From assembly GCA_039707465.1 (NCBI GenBank), contig CM077648.1, forward strand, positions 73,303,619 to 73,367,618: a DNA stretch of 64,000 bases. Direction: 5' to 3'. The stretch comes from Rhabdophis nuchalis. Lineage: Eukaryota > Chordata > Lepidosauria > Squamata > Natricidae. Numbering within the stretch: position 1 is the first letter of the stretch; every line of letters starts with the position of its first letter. Below the pieces are notes generated by a model. That model was given only the letters and a program-made list of their open reading frames with translations, had not been told where the DNA came from and searched no databases. Below, piece by piece: positions 24,904 to 35,800 of the stretch. The position numbers were made by a program, and so were the translations under genes.

Positions 24904-25190
24904 GGGGGGGAGGGAGGGAGAGAATGACAGACACACAGAGCGACAGACTTAGAGAGACAGAAATAGAGAGAGAGGGAGAGAGGTAATCACACACACACAC
25001 ACACACAGAGTGACAGAGGTGGGTGGAGGGAGGAGAGCGACAGATACAGAGAGAGAGAGAAAAAAACAGAGAAAGAGAAAGAAAGAAAAATAGAAAAAGA
25101 TGAATGGAGGGTGGGAGGGAGGGAAGAAAAGAAGGGAGGAAGGGGGAGGGAGGCAATGGAAGGAAGGAAAGGAAATAATCTATTTTCCTA
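24904..25190. repeat. Purine-rich low-complexity tract
   Basis: Long strand-asymmetric GA-rich sequence with AC and GA dinucleotide blocks, inside the hAT element. Long apparent Pro/Ser/Leu frames on the minus strand here are products of composition, not genes. Confidence 0.85.
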
Positions 25191-25395
25191 TTTCCTTCCA
25201 CCTCAAGCTACCTTTTTGGTTAACCAGGTTAAAGATCTATTTTTCTCCCAGTGGTCATTTCAAAGGAATCACATCCTCTGAGTCATTTCCTGGATTCAAA
25301 CCAGCATCCCAAAGAGTCATGGGCTGCCTTTATATATAATGAGTGCCCATAAATCCATTTTTACCATCTTCAGAAGACCAAAGACCAGCCAGAAA

Positions 25396-25453
25396 TGGAA
25401 GGAAGGAAGGAAGGAAGGAAGGAAGGAAGGAAGGAAGGAAGGAAGGAAGGAAG
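25396..25453. repeat. (GGAA)n microsatellite
   Basis: About 14 uninterrupted tetranucleotide units followed by a GACCACAATTGAGCCCAAAA-type unique block that reappears after the GGAA array at 56.5 kb. Confidence 0.95.
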
Positions 25454-25813
25454 AACGTATGACCACAATTGAGCCCAAAATTTTGGTTGCTAAGCATTAA
25501 GTGAGTTTCACCACATTTTCCAAGTTGGCCACGCCCACCGGGTCACATGACCACTGAGCCACTCCCACAAAACAGGCCACACCTTTTGGCTCTCAAAAGA
25601 AATTTCAGTAGTGGTACTGTTGATATTTGGCTCTATTGACTAATAAGTTTGCCCACCACTGCCCTAGAGGGCCAAGTGAGCCGACTCCCCCCCCCCTGCA
25701 TGCGCTTGCGCTGCCTGTTCCCCCTCCCCTCCTCCTCCTCTAGGCCAGCCGGTGCGCAGAATTTTCTTTAAAATGAAACCGGTCCCTGGTGCAAAAAAGG
25801 TTGGGGACCCCTG

Positions 25814-25895
25814 GTATAGGGCTTCCTACCTAGGCAGGGAGTTGGACTAGATGACCTCCAAGGTCCCTTCCAACTCTGCTATTGTATTATTGTAT
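25814..25895 (+). mobile_element. CR1 LINE 3' end, second part
   Basis: Continuation of the CR1 tail after the hAT insertion, ending in short ATTGTATT repeats typical of CR1 termini. Confidence 0.88.
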
Positions 25896-26335
25896 TACAG
25901 TAGGTAGGTAGATAGGGGAATAGATAGAGAGGGAGAAATACAGTAGGTAGATAGGTAGGTAGGTAGGTAGGTAGGTAGGTAGATAGAGGGATAGATAGGG
26001 AGAAATACGGTCGGTAGGTAGGTAGATAGGGTGATAGATAGAGAGGGAGAAATATGGTAGGTAGGTAGGTGGATAGATAGGGAGAAATACAGTAGGTAGG
26101 TAGGTAGGTAGATAGGGGATAGATAGGGAGAAATACAGTGGGTAGGTAGGTCGGTAGGGGGATAGATAGAGAGGGAGAAATACAGTAGGTAGGTAGGTAG
26201 ATAGGGGGATAGATAGAGAGGGAGAATTACAGTAGGTAGGTAGGTAGATAGAGGGAGAAAAGAAGAAATACAGTAGGTAGGGAAGTAGAGGGATAGACAG
26301 AGATGGAGAAATACAGTAGGTAGGTAGGTTGGGGG
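25896..26335. repeat. GTAG/GATA-rich tandem array (higher-order units about 45-55 bp)
   Basis: Repeated units of the form (GTAG)n-GATAGGGGGATAGATAGAG-AGGGAGAAATACAG, at least eight, with variable GTAG number. The trailing GGGAGAAATACAG part also occurs just left of the CR1 insertion (about 24203-24216), so the CR1 copy landed inside this array. It resembles Bkm-type (GATA) satellite DNA known from snakes, but is mixed with GTAG. Confidence 0.85.
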
Positions 26336-26449
26336 TTATACGGTGGTTGTGTGTATGTGTGCAGGTGTAGATCTACACACAGATTGGTTGGCCATTTAAC
26401 CAAACTGGGCCACAGCAACGCGTGGCCGGGTATAGCTAGTTTAGTATAG

Positions 26450-27898
26450 AAAACATTTTAATGGGACTGCGGAGAAGACCAACACACTGTCAACAATGCT
26501 AGAGGAGACACTAGAGGGCACCCTAGATGGAATGGCCACAGAAAGAGAGGCTTTACCAGCCAGGGGTAGAAACCAGAGAACAGAGAGAAATAAGATCAAC
26601 CAGAGCTATAAAACCTTTATATGAAACATAAATAGGGAAGAAAACATAATATTTACAGTTAATATAAATTGACTTAATTCCCAAGTTAAAACAAGGAAAA
26701 TATTTCACAAATTAGGAAAGTTAAGATCACAAATTATTTGTTTACAAGAAGTACACATCCGAAGAAAAGATGCGCATTTGCTAACCCAACCCAAACTCGG
26801 GAAAATTTTTACTTAAATGGCAGATTCCAAAAAAAGGGAAGTGGTTATCTACATTAAAGATAAAATACCGACGAAACAAATTTATGCAGATGAAGATGGA
26901 AGTATTTTGATGGTGGAAATCATGGATAATAATAAAAAAAAAACTCTTGATAGCAATCTATGCACCCAATCAGAAATAGGATGATTTTTTAAGGAAACAA
27001 CATGAAAAGATTCTGGACCTAGAATATGTTGATGTCTGTATGATAGCAGATTTTAACGGAATTTCAAACCAGATTATAGTTTATAAAACATCTAGGACGG
27101 CAAAAATTAACTGGAAAATACTACCAAAGTCCTTTTTTAGGATGATAGACGAAATGAATCTAAAAGATATTTGGAGAGAAAGAAATCCCAGTAAAAAACA
27201 ATACACTTATTACTCTTATAGGCATCTATCATTCTCAAGGAGAGACATGATTTGGCTCTCCTCAGACTTAAGTGATTTAGTTCAAGAATTGGAAATACAA
27301 ACTAGTACCTGGGCAGATCATAATCCAATGACAATTAAATGGAAAGAGCAAAAAATTAGATCTAGATGGACACTAAATAACACAATATTGAAAAAAAAGG
27401 ATTTTGTATGTAAAATGAAAAAAGAACTGGTATGTTATTTCAAAGAAAACAGAAAAGAAGACACATCTATCCAAAACCTGTGGGATGCAATGAAGGCAGT
27501 TACCAGAGGTTTAATAATAGATTACACAAGAAAAAGAAATATAGAGAAACAATGTATAGGTAAAAGACTAGAGAATGAATACAAGACACTGGAAAAAGAG
27601 TCACAGAAATCACCACAAAGAAAAGATATTAGAATGAAAATGGACTTAATCAAACACAAAATGGATATATTAGAAAAGGAGGAACTGGCTCGAAAGATTA
27701 GAACTGCACAGCAGGACTACTTTGAAAATGCAAATAAACCAGGCAGGTGGTTGGCGTACAAACTAAAGAAAGAAAGAGAAACAAGGAAGATTCAACAATT
27801 AAAAGATGAACAGGGACAAAAACACTACTTAAACAAGGAGAAAAAGAAAATTATTCAAGATTATTATACAAAGCTATACGAACAAGGAAGCATAACAG
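26450..27898 (+). pseudogene. L1 LINE ORF2, endonuclease part (degraded)
   Basis: From about 26640 the plus strand encodes, with interruptions, an L1 apurinic-type endonuclease: a CLQEVHI-like motif near 26740, ADFNG at the start of the open segment at 27040, and DMIW followed by ADHNP near 27250-27330, where SDHNP is usual. The linker to the RT domain follows to 27898 (open segment 27040-27945, the last part of which is foreign). No ORF1 was recognised upstream, so the copy is probably 5'-truncated. It is then interrupted by an L2/CR1-type insertion. Confidence 0.85.
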
Positions 27899-28614
27899 AC
27901 TATTGGATCGGGACGCCCTTCGCACAGTCACTCATGCTCTCGTGACATCCCGACTGGACTATTGCAACTCTCTCTACATGGGGCTCCCCTTGAGGTGCAC
28001 CCGGAGACTTCAGATGGTCCAGAACGCAGCCGCGCGGGCAATTCTGGGAACCTCCAGGTTTACCCACATAACACCGCTCTTGCGCGAGCTGCACTGGCTG
28101 CCTGTCGTCTTCCAGGTGCGCTTCAAGGTATTAGTCATCATTTTTAAAGCGCTCCATGGCTCGGGACCTAGCTATCTGCGGGATCGGATCCTGCCTCACA
28201 CATCCTCACGGCCGATTCGCTCCCACAGAGAGGGACTTCTCCGGGTGCCGTCCACTAGACTTTGTCAGCGGGCGACGCCCAGGAGAAGGGCTCTCTCTGT
28301 GGCGGGCCCAGCCCTCTGGAACGACCTTCCCCCCGACATTAGAACGACCACAGACTTCCGCTCCTTCCGTCTAAAATTAAAAACACATCTTTTCTGCTTG
28401 GCCGGCCTAGGGTAGTCTCTCTCTATGGGGTTTTAGTTACTTATAATTGGGAATTTTAATATTTTAATGGGGCATTTTTTAGCACAGGTATATGTTTAAT
28501 TTGTTTTTAATGTGTTTGTATATTTATTGTTTTAGTTTTCCCTGTGCACCGCTCCGAGTCCCTATGGGGAGAGGGAGCGGTCAACAAATTAAAATTATTA
28601 TTATTATTATTATT

Positions 28615-28671
<57 letters not shown>

Positions 28672-28672
28672 T
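27899..28672 (+). mobile_element. L2/CR1-type LINE 3' end inserted in L1
   Basis: Contains a clean C-terminal ORF2 segment (open 27903-28415, 170 aa) with LVTSRLDYCNSLYMGLPL, ELHWLPV, FKALHG and ALWNDLPP motifs, then 3'UTR, a GC hairpin (28548-28581), and an unusual tail of (ATT) then (ATG) triplets (about 28588-28672). L1 sequence resumes immediately after the tail. The open C-terminal segment suggests a fairly recent insertion. No clear target duplication was seen. Confidence 0.88.
28588..28672. repeat. (ATT)n(ATG)n triplet microsatellite
   Basis: Forms the 3' tail of the LINE insertion. The apparent poly-Met frame across it is a by-product. Confidence 0.95.
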
Positions 28673-31622
28673 TAAAAACTACTTACAAGAGGCTAAATTC
28701 CCTGTTATACCAGATGATACTAGAAATATACTAGATGCAAAGATAACGATGATGGAACTAACAGAAGCTATTAAAAGACAAAACAATGGGAAGGCCCCGG
28801 CACCGGACGGCCTCCCACCGGAGTTTTATACAATCCTGGAGGAAATGCTATCGCTCCCCTTACTAGAAGTGATGAATGAAGTTATGTCTGGCAGTAAAAT
28901 GCCAAACTCTTGGTCAGAAGCATATATTTCACTGATACCCAAGGAAGAAACTGACCTCACTCAAATAAAGAATTACCAACCAATTTCACTATTAAATTCA
29001 GATTATAAGTTATTTGCATCAATACTAGCAGAGAGGCTTTAAAAATATCTAAATAGCTTCATACATCCAGACCAAAATGGATTTCTACCAGAGACAAATT
29101 AAAAATAACATAAGAATAATTTTCAATACATTGGATATTATGAAGCACACCCAGAAAAACAAATAGCTCTGATGTTTCTTGACGCACAAAAAGCCTTCGA
29201 TAATGTGAGCTGGAAATTTATGCTTCAACAATTAGAACAAATGAAATTTGGTAAAAACTTTATACATGTTACAGACTATATACCACAAACAAACTGCTAA
29301 GATAATAATAAATGGAGAATTCTCTGATAATATTGAGATAAAAAGAGGCACAAGACAAGGTTGCCCATTATCACCCTTACTTTTTGTACTAACATTAGAA
29401 GTGTTAAATAGAAAGATAAGAGAAGACAAAGGAATAAAGGGAATGACAATCAGGAATGAACAATACAAATTGCAAGCGTTTGCAGATGACTTAGTCTTTA
29501 TCCTTGAAGAACCACTCGAAACTGCATCAATTTATGATAGAAAAAATTGAGGACCATGGAAAAGTAGCAGGCTTGAAAATAAATAAAGATAAAACTAAAA
29601 TATTGACAAAGAATATGCTAGCAAGACAGAAAGAAGAATTAACAGAAATCTTGAAAATCCAGGGTTAAATATTTAGGAATTTACTTGACACCTAGATGTA
29701 GTACACTTAAAGAGGACAACTCTTCTAAACTTAAGCAACAAATAACAGCAGACTTAACGAAATGGCAGAATTTACAATTATTATTGATAGGGAGAATAGC
29801 CACAATAAAAATGAATATTCTACCAAAAGTTTTATATTTATTTCAGACAATCCCAATTAGATTGGGCAAGGATTACTTTGAAGATCTGAACAAAATGGTC
29901 TTAAAGTTTATATGGCAGGGGGGGAAAGCAAGAATAAAGCTAAAAATCTTATAAGATGCCAAAATGAGGGGAGGTATGGGACTACCTGATTGGGAATTAT
30001 ATTATCAAGCAACAAACTTGATGTGGATTAAAGATTGGATAACGTTAAGAAACACTAGGCTCTTAGATTTAGAAGGACATGATTTATTGTTGGGCTGGCA
30101 TGCATCTCTGTGGTATAAGAGTGCCAGGGAACATGGTTATTTTAGAAGACACTATGTAAGAGAGTCCTTGATTTTAAACTGGGAAAAGATCAAGAGGCTG
30201 CATATCTCAAAATACCAGTCTGGGTATCAACTATTGAAGCATTTTCATATGCAATAATATACAAAAAGGAGCAAACAATTAGATATTCTGAGTTATTAAA
30301 TACAGAGGGTGATCTCAAATCTATTCAGGAATTAAAACAAGAAGGAATAGAAATGAATTTGGTATACATACATGCAAATACATTCTAGATATAAGGAGGA
30401 TCCCAAAAAGGGAGGTGTCTATGATAAAATGACAGAATTAGATAAAATTCTAACAGGCGTTGATGAAAACGTAATCAAAATACTTCATGCCTACTTACTA
30501 GAGTTTAAACTTCAGGAAGAACAAGTGAAAGAAACTATGATAACCTGGGGGAAGAATTTTGGGCATGCGATTGACTTAGATAAGTGTCAAAAACTGTGGA
30601 CGCAAAATTATAAAATGACAATGTCAACTGCTTATAAAGAGAACTTGTATAAGATGTTTTACAGGTGGCACTTATCACCAGCAAGAATTGCAAGAATGAA
30701 TAAGAATAAATCCGAAAAATGTTGGAAATATTGCCAGACGCCTGGTTCTTATTACCATATGTGGTGGACTTGTTCGGAGGCCAAGAGTTATTGGACTATG
30801 ATTCACATATGGTTGTAGAAAATGACACACAAGCACATAGACTTTAAACCTGAACTTTTCCCACTTGGAATCATGTCAGAAGTACTTGATAAAAACTTGA
30901 AATATTTAATTGTGAATGTTTTAACAGCAGCTAGAATTGTATTTGCAAAAAATTGGAGAAATGAGAAATTACCTTCTCAAGAGGAAATTATTTATAAGAT
31001 TATGGAATGTGCAGAAATGAACAAATTGATGTTTGAAATTAGAGAGCAAGAGGATGAACAATTTTATAAAGTATGAAATATATTTTACCAATGGTTGGGG
31101 GGGGGGGAAATTAAAGGGATATAATATATAAAAAAAGAACTTTTAAGTATAGAAATTATTTGTTAGGATTACTAAATACTGTAACAAATTGAGATTATGT
31201 TACTCTAGAAAGATATTTTGTATATTAACTAGATTAATAATGATACATAGATAACGGAAAATTCGGATAAATTCTTGGTCTTGGAAGGAGAAAACTCTAT
31301 GGGTATGTATATTATAGTAGTAAAGTGGTTTCTAGAGACCCTTGAGAATAATGTTATAAAACAGGAATTTATGTAGCATTCTTTACTATTCTTTTTATAT
31401 ATTGAGCAATTATAGAAAAAAATTGATTTGATAAATAATATTGCTACTAGGTGGAAAATAAGGTGATATATATGTATTGTAAGGAAAATTGACAAGTATG
31501 TTTGTAATTTCAAGTACTGATGCACAAAACTTATGACCAAACGACATGTTGTACAAAGCTTAAGATGAATAATGTTTTTACTTGTTTTTATGTTGAAAAT
31601 AAAAAAAAATCTATAAAAAAAA
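28673..31622 (+). pseudogene. L1 LINE ORF2, reverse transcriptase to C-terminus (degraded)
   Basis: Continues the L1 split at 27898. RT motifs in order: NGKAPAPDGLPPEFY (near 28787), ISLLNSDYK, LDAQKAFDNV, GTRQGCPLSPLLF (near 29350) and the catalytic FADD (near 29480). The C-terminal domain follows, with a Cys-rich CWKYCQTPGSYYHMWWTC motif near 30718-30775. A short 3'UTR ends in an A-rich tail (about 31597-31622). Several stops and frameshifts (for example near 29041, 29547, 29952 and 30255) make it dead. Confidence 0.88.
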
Positions 31623-31760
31623 TATTCATTTATTTTTTCTGATGATCCAGGTTTCATAGCTATTTGCTACAACTGATAAAATTATAACTTTGACAATGTA
31701 TATCATTGTTATCAATGTGATGTCTCTACATTTTAACAACCTACCTACATCCTGCTACAG

Positions 31761-32127
31761 TGTCAGCCTTCGCTATCTGCTTTGCTGCCATGGAAACGGG
31801 GAGGGTGGGGTGCTGGGATTCAAATGTTGTGCTGGTGGAAAACGGTGATGGACGGTGTTATCTCTTCGGCTAACGGTCTCACATTCCAGGCTGGTGATGA
31901 CCTGCCCACCTGATGTCGGAGATGAATGCATATTGGACACTGCTTTGGGGGGAGTTGGGTATTGGGTTGGGCTTAAAGGTTAATACGCTATGTTGGCGCC
32001 TAAAGAATTCACTCTCTGCTTCAAATGATCTGTTCACTTACGATCCTTAGTAAAAGTAACTTTATTCATTTTCAAACAATGTCTAAGTGTGGTCTTTCCT
32101 AAGAAATCGAAGAAACAGGTCCTGACA
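31761..32127 (+). repeat. 5' LTR
   Basis: 367 bp, TGTCAG...CTGACA. By the self-priming model the transcript should begin at about 32011, where the primer segment starts. A TAATA-like stretch lies 30 bases upstream (31981). U3 is about 250 bp and R plus U5 about 117 bp. Confidence 0.95.
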
Positions 32128-32129
32128 TT

Positions 32130-32140
32130 AAGCAGAGAGT
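32130..32140 (+). promoter_or_regulatory. Self-priming primer-binding site
   Basis: AAGCAGAGAGT, two bases after the LTR, is the exact complement of ACTCTCTGCTT inside the 5' LTR (32011-32021). In Tf1 and sushi-like elements the first 11 nt of the RNA fold back on the PBS and, once cleaved, prime minus-strand synthesis; no tRNA is used. Both length (11 nt) and spacing fit that mechanism. Confidence 0.85.
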
Positions 32141-32159
32141 CACAAATAAATCCTACACC

Positions 32160-32828
32160 ATGTCGGACCCCACGAAACAAGAAATTCCCTTGGTGGAAGT
32201 CCGGCCCGAAACGGAACTGGGAGCTCAAGCACCAACAGAAGATACGAGGTCAGTGTTGGAATGTTTAGCCGGCCTAGATTTAAGCCAGCCAGCCGAAGAT
32301 TCTTCCAAATCTCGCCGCTGGTCAGAGGGCGTGGGAATGGCGGGAAGCAAAGCCTCAGGAGTTACTGTAACCAGGCGTCGCCTTTCCCCCAAGCAACTCA
32401 TACCTGAACTCTTAAAAGAGGAAAGGGAATTTAAGGAATGGGGCCAGCATTACCTTCAACAGGCAGCTGAGAAGCGGGCGGCCCTGGATGAACTTTTGGG
32501 GAGGGGACAACAGCAGGAAAGCAAACAGTTAAATATGCAGGGAGCTGCAGCTGTTAAGGATATCAGAGATTCAACACCATCCCCCCCTGCCCGAGCCAGC
32601 AGAGGTATGCAGAGAGATGCCCGCCCAGCCTCTCCCCGCCGGCTTGCAAAGCTTCCTCCCCTGGGTGTGAAATTCGACGGCAGTGCCGAGGGCCTGGCAT
32701 TTTTTCTGATTCACGTCGATAATTTTGTACAATTTTATGCAGCTGATCTTGAAGATGAATTCAAAATTAGAATTGTCTCTATGGCCTTGGAAAAAAAATG
32801 CTTCCCAATGGTTGGTCTCACTGCATAA
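32160..32828 (+). pseudogene. gag: Chromovirus Gag, N-terminal reading frame (frameshifted)
   Basis: Starts at the first ATG after the PBS, 20 nt downstream of it. Encodes a hydrophilic N-terminal region, a coiled-coil-like stretch at about residues 80-115 (EEREFKEWGQHYLQQAAEK), then the beginning of a capsid-like domain. At a run of eight A (32791-32798) the capsid homology passes to the +1 frame, which then continues uninterrupted through Pol. In this frame the protein ends 10 codons later, at 32828. A shift inside the capsid fold is not a usual gag-pol junction, so I read it as a one-base indel in a homopolymer, either a mutation or an assembly error. Confidence 0.8.
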
Positions 32829-35800
32829 TAGCCATTCACCCGTGTTGCGTGACTTTGAGCGTTTCATGACTGCCCTGAGAAGGCGCTTTGAGGACCCCCG
32901 TGTTGAAAGGAAAGCTAAGATGAGAATGAGAAATTTACGCCAGGGGGATAAATCAGTTCAGGAATACACGCAAAACTTTAAGGAACTGGCCGTGTTCATG
33001 ACAGGTTACAGTGACCGGGCATTAATGGACCTCTATACTGAGGGTCTTGATAAGGACATTTATCAAACGTGCATGAATAGATTTCGCCCCGAAACCTTAG
33101 AAGAATGGATAGATCTCGCGGGTGACGTTGAGCTGGATCAAGCCCAATTACAAGATTCAGTCCGTCATGAGCGGAAACTGCAAAGAGAGAGTCCCAGACC
33201 TCATTCCCCTGAAAAGTTTTCACCCATCCAGAAAAGTGGGGGGGGCCGAAGACCTACTCAACCGCGCTCGACTGTTTGTTATCGATGTGGAAAGGTGGGG
33301 CATTGGGCTAACAAATGCAGATCAAGTCGTTCTTCACGCCCACATTCTTCTCCGGAGAGGGAAGGAGGGAGGGACAGAAGACCTCCGAAACCTCTGAGCG
33401 TGCGCAGTAAACCCGCGATGAGTGGGGTGGAGCCACTGGACCTCTCGTCTGCCCAGCCCAATGCCTGCCCGGATGACTGGGAGGAGTCAGATGACGACAA
33501 CTTGGTGAGTCATCGTTCCGGCCCCCTTTATATTAATTTAAAGCTTTTGGCTCCATCTACTGGCCGCACTTGCAATGTGCAGGCTCTAATTGACTCTGGT
33601 TGCTCACGGTGCCTTATAAATCAAGATGTTGTGTATTCTATGGGTTTCCATCTAAAAAATCTAAAAACTCCCATAGCGTTTTGCCAAATGGATGGTTCTG
33701 TAGCTGGGGGAGCCCCTGCCTCTCTCATTACTGAACCTATTCGTGTCTCCATTGGGCAGGCCCATACAGAAACCATAAATTTCATTGTAACGACCATTTC
33801 TGAAAATGCTGTCATTCTGGGTGTTAATTGGCTTCGTAAATGGAACCCCCTCATTAACTGGAAAGAGGGTTGGGTTCGAATTCCTTTGATAGTGCCTGAT
33901 CACACCTCCCTGCCTTCGGAGGACGAGCATATTTCGCCCATTGACCTGGCCCCTGTTTCGGAACCAGCTGCTCAATTACTGGCTTTTCCTTCTCCTGAGG
34001 TCATCCCTGGAGAAGAAAGAATTCCCAAAGAATATTGGGACCTCAAGGAAGCTTTCAGTGAAAAATCTTGTGATTCCCTCCCCCCTCATAGGGCCACTGA
34101 TTGTTCAATTGATTTCCTCCCGGGAGTGCAGTTGCCAAAACCCCGCATTTATTCCATGACGCAGCGTGAAATGAATGAACTACGGAACTTCATTGACAAA
34201 AATCTTCAAAGGGGTTTTATTGAACCAGCTAGGCCACGTGTAGCGGCACCTGTTATGTTTCGAGAAAAGAAAGATGGCACTCTCAGATTAGTACAAAACT
34301 ATTCTTATCTGAACACCATTTGCGAACATAATGTCTACCCACTCCCACTTATGAAAGACATGCTGGCTCACCTGGCTACTGGGAAGATTTTTACTAAGCT
34401 GGACTTGCGCGAGGCCTATTATAGAGTTAGAATCAAGGAAGGGGACGAATGGAAAACTGCTTTTAACTGCCCACTTGGATGTTTTCAATTTAAGGTTCTC
34501 CCTTTTGGTTTGCAAGGTGCCCCCTCGGTGTTTATGCAATTGATAAATGAAGTCCTCCACGAACACCTTTATAAAGGCGTTTTAGTCTACATTGATGACA
34601 TCATCGTATATTCGCAGACCCGTGATGAACATGTTAAGCTTGTGCGTTCCGTTCTTCGGAAACTTCGCTCCGCCGAGCTATATGCCAAATTATCCAAATG
34701 CGAGTTTCACCAGGATAAAATTGACTATTTAGGTTATCGCATCTCTTCTGAAGGAATTGAAATGGATCCTGCAAAGGTTAAGGCGGTAACAGATTGGGCC
34801 CCGCCCCGTACTCGTAAACAGCTCCAAAGTTTTTTGGGCTTTGCAAACTTTTACCGCCAGTTTATTCCATCATTCGCTAGTATTGCTTTGCCTATAACAA
34901 ATCTTCTCAAAACGAATGGTGAGGGGAAACCTCGACCAGGAACGCCCCTTAAATGGACCATGGAATGCCAAGTCGCTTTCGAGAAACTTAAGCGTTTATT
35001 TGCGGTTGAGCCGGTTCTCAAACACCCCGATGTCACGTCCCCTTTTGTGATTCAAGCAGATGCGAGTGATGTCGCCGTGGGGGCTGTCCTGTTGCAACTC
35101 AACAACCATGGCCAATTACAACCGTGTGCCTACACCTCTCGGAAACTCACCACGACCGAACGTGGATGGGCCATTTGGGAGAAAGATGCTTTTGCTGTTC
35201 GTTGGGCCCTCATGACTTGGCGTCATTTTCTTGAAGGTGCTCCCCACCCATTCGAGGTCTGGACCGACCATAAGAACCTGGAAGCTCTCACCTCTTCGCG
35301 TAAACTATCGCCAAGACAGTTGCGCTGGGCGCATTATTTCCACCGGTTCAACTTCCATCTTAAATTTATTCCCGGAGGAAAAAATTTCATGGCTGATGCC
35401 CTCTCCAGATTACCACAATATGATGCTTCTAAACTTACCGTTGTACAACCCCTCATGCCTCTTACTTTACCGGCTTCTCCGGTTGCTACTCGAACTCGTT
35501 CTACTGTTCAAACTACCCCTCCGGTTGAGCTGATTGCTCGGATTAAAACTGAACTGCTTACTGATGAGTGGTATTCCGCCCACTCTGCTGATTGCACCAT
35601 TAGAGACGATCTTCCTTGGATTGGTTCCAAAATCTATGTCCCTGCGACCATACGGCCTTTTGTACTCCAACGCGCTCACGACTCACGTTTGGCAGGTCAT
35701 TTTGGTTTCGTTAAAACTGTACACCTTGTCAAACGTCAATTCTGGTGGCCGTCTCTTAAAAAGGATGTTGAATCTTATATTGCCAGTTGCCCTGTTTGTG

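Larger units (their letters stand above)
24504..25813. mobile_element. hAT-type element, 1.3 kb, inside the CR1 tail
   Basis: Inverted ends CAGGGGTCCCCAAC and GTTGGGGACCCCTG. Flanks GTATAAGG (24496-24503) and GTATAGGG (25814-25821) agree at 7 of 8 positions. Because the insertion splits a recognisable CR1 tail, its boundaries are independently confirmed. The interior is CpG-rich on the left (24520-24900), then purine-rich simple sequence, then a (GGAA)n block and a unit shared with the element at 56318. No transposase was seen. Confidence 0.85.
23897..26439 (+). mobile_element. Helitron, non-autonomous, carrying nested insertions
   Basis: Begins TCTATATAAATAAAAATG directly after an A and ends in CTAG (26436-26439) directly before a T: the Helitron rule of insertion between A and T without duplication. 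A perfect 6-bp stem, GGCCAC / GTGGCC (26408-26427), sits 8 bases before the CTAG, as expected for a Helitron 3' end. No Rep/helicase coding remains. The interior holds a CR1 tail, a hAT element inside that tail, and a tetranucleotide array. Similar 5' and 3' ends are known from squamate and bat Helitrons. Confidence 0.8.

Noticed and set aside
24535..25201. Several 80-125-codon frames in both strands
   Set aside because: They arise from GC-rich and purine-rich low-complexity DNA in the hAT element; Pro/Ser/Leu-rich translations have no domain.
25896..26335. Regularly spaced repeats as a CRISPR-like array
   Set aside because: Units are tandem tetranucleotide-based, with no unique spacers, in a vertebrate genome.
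28492..28734. Open frame with a long poly-methionine stretch
   Set aside because: It is a translation of the (ATG)n tail of a LINE.
32128..32145. tRNA-type primer-binding site after the 5' LTR
   Set aside because: The sequence after the LTR lacks the TGG start expected for complementarity to a tRNA CCA end, whereas it matches the LTR itself over 11 of 11 bases.
32785..32830. A8 run in gag as a programmed ribosomal frameshift
   Set aside because: The shift is +1 and falls inside the capsid-like domain. Known sushi-type programmed shifts are -1 and lie between Gag and Pol, and here Gag C-terminus and Pol already share a frame. A homopolymer indel is simpler.
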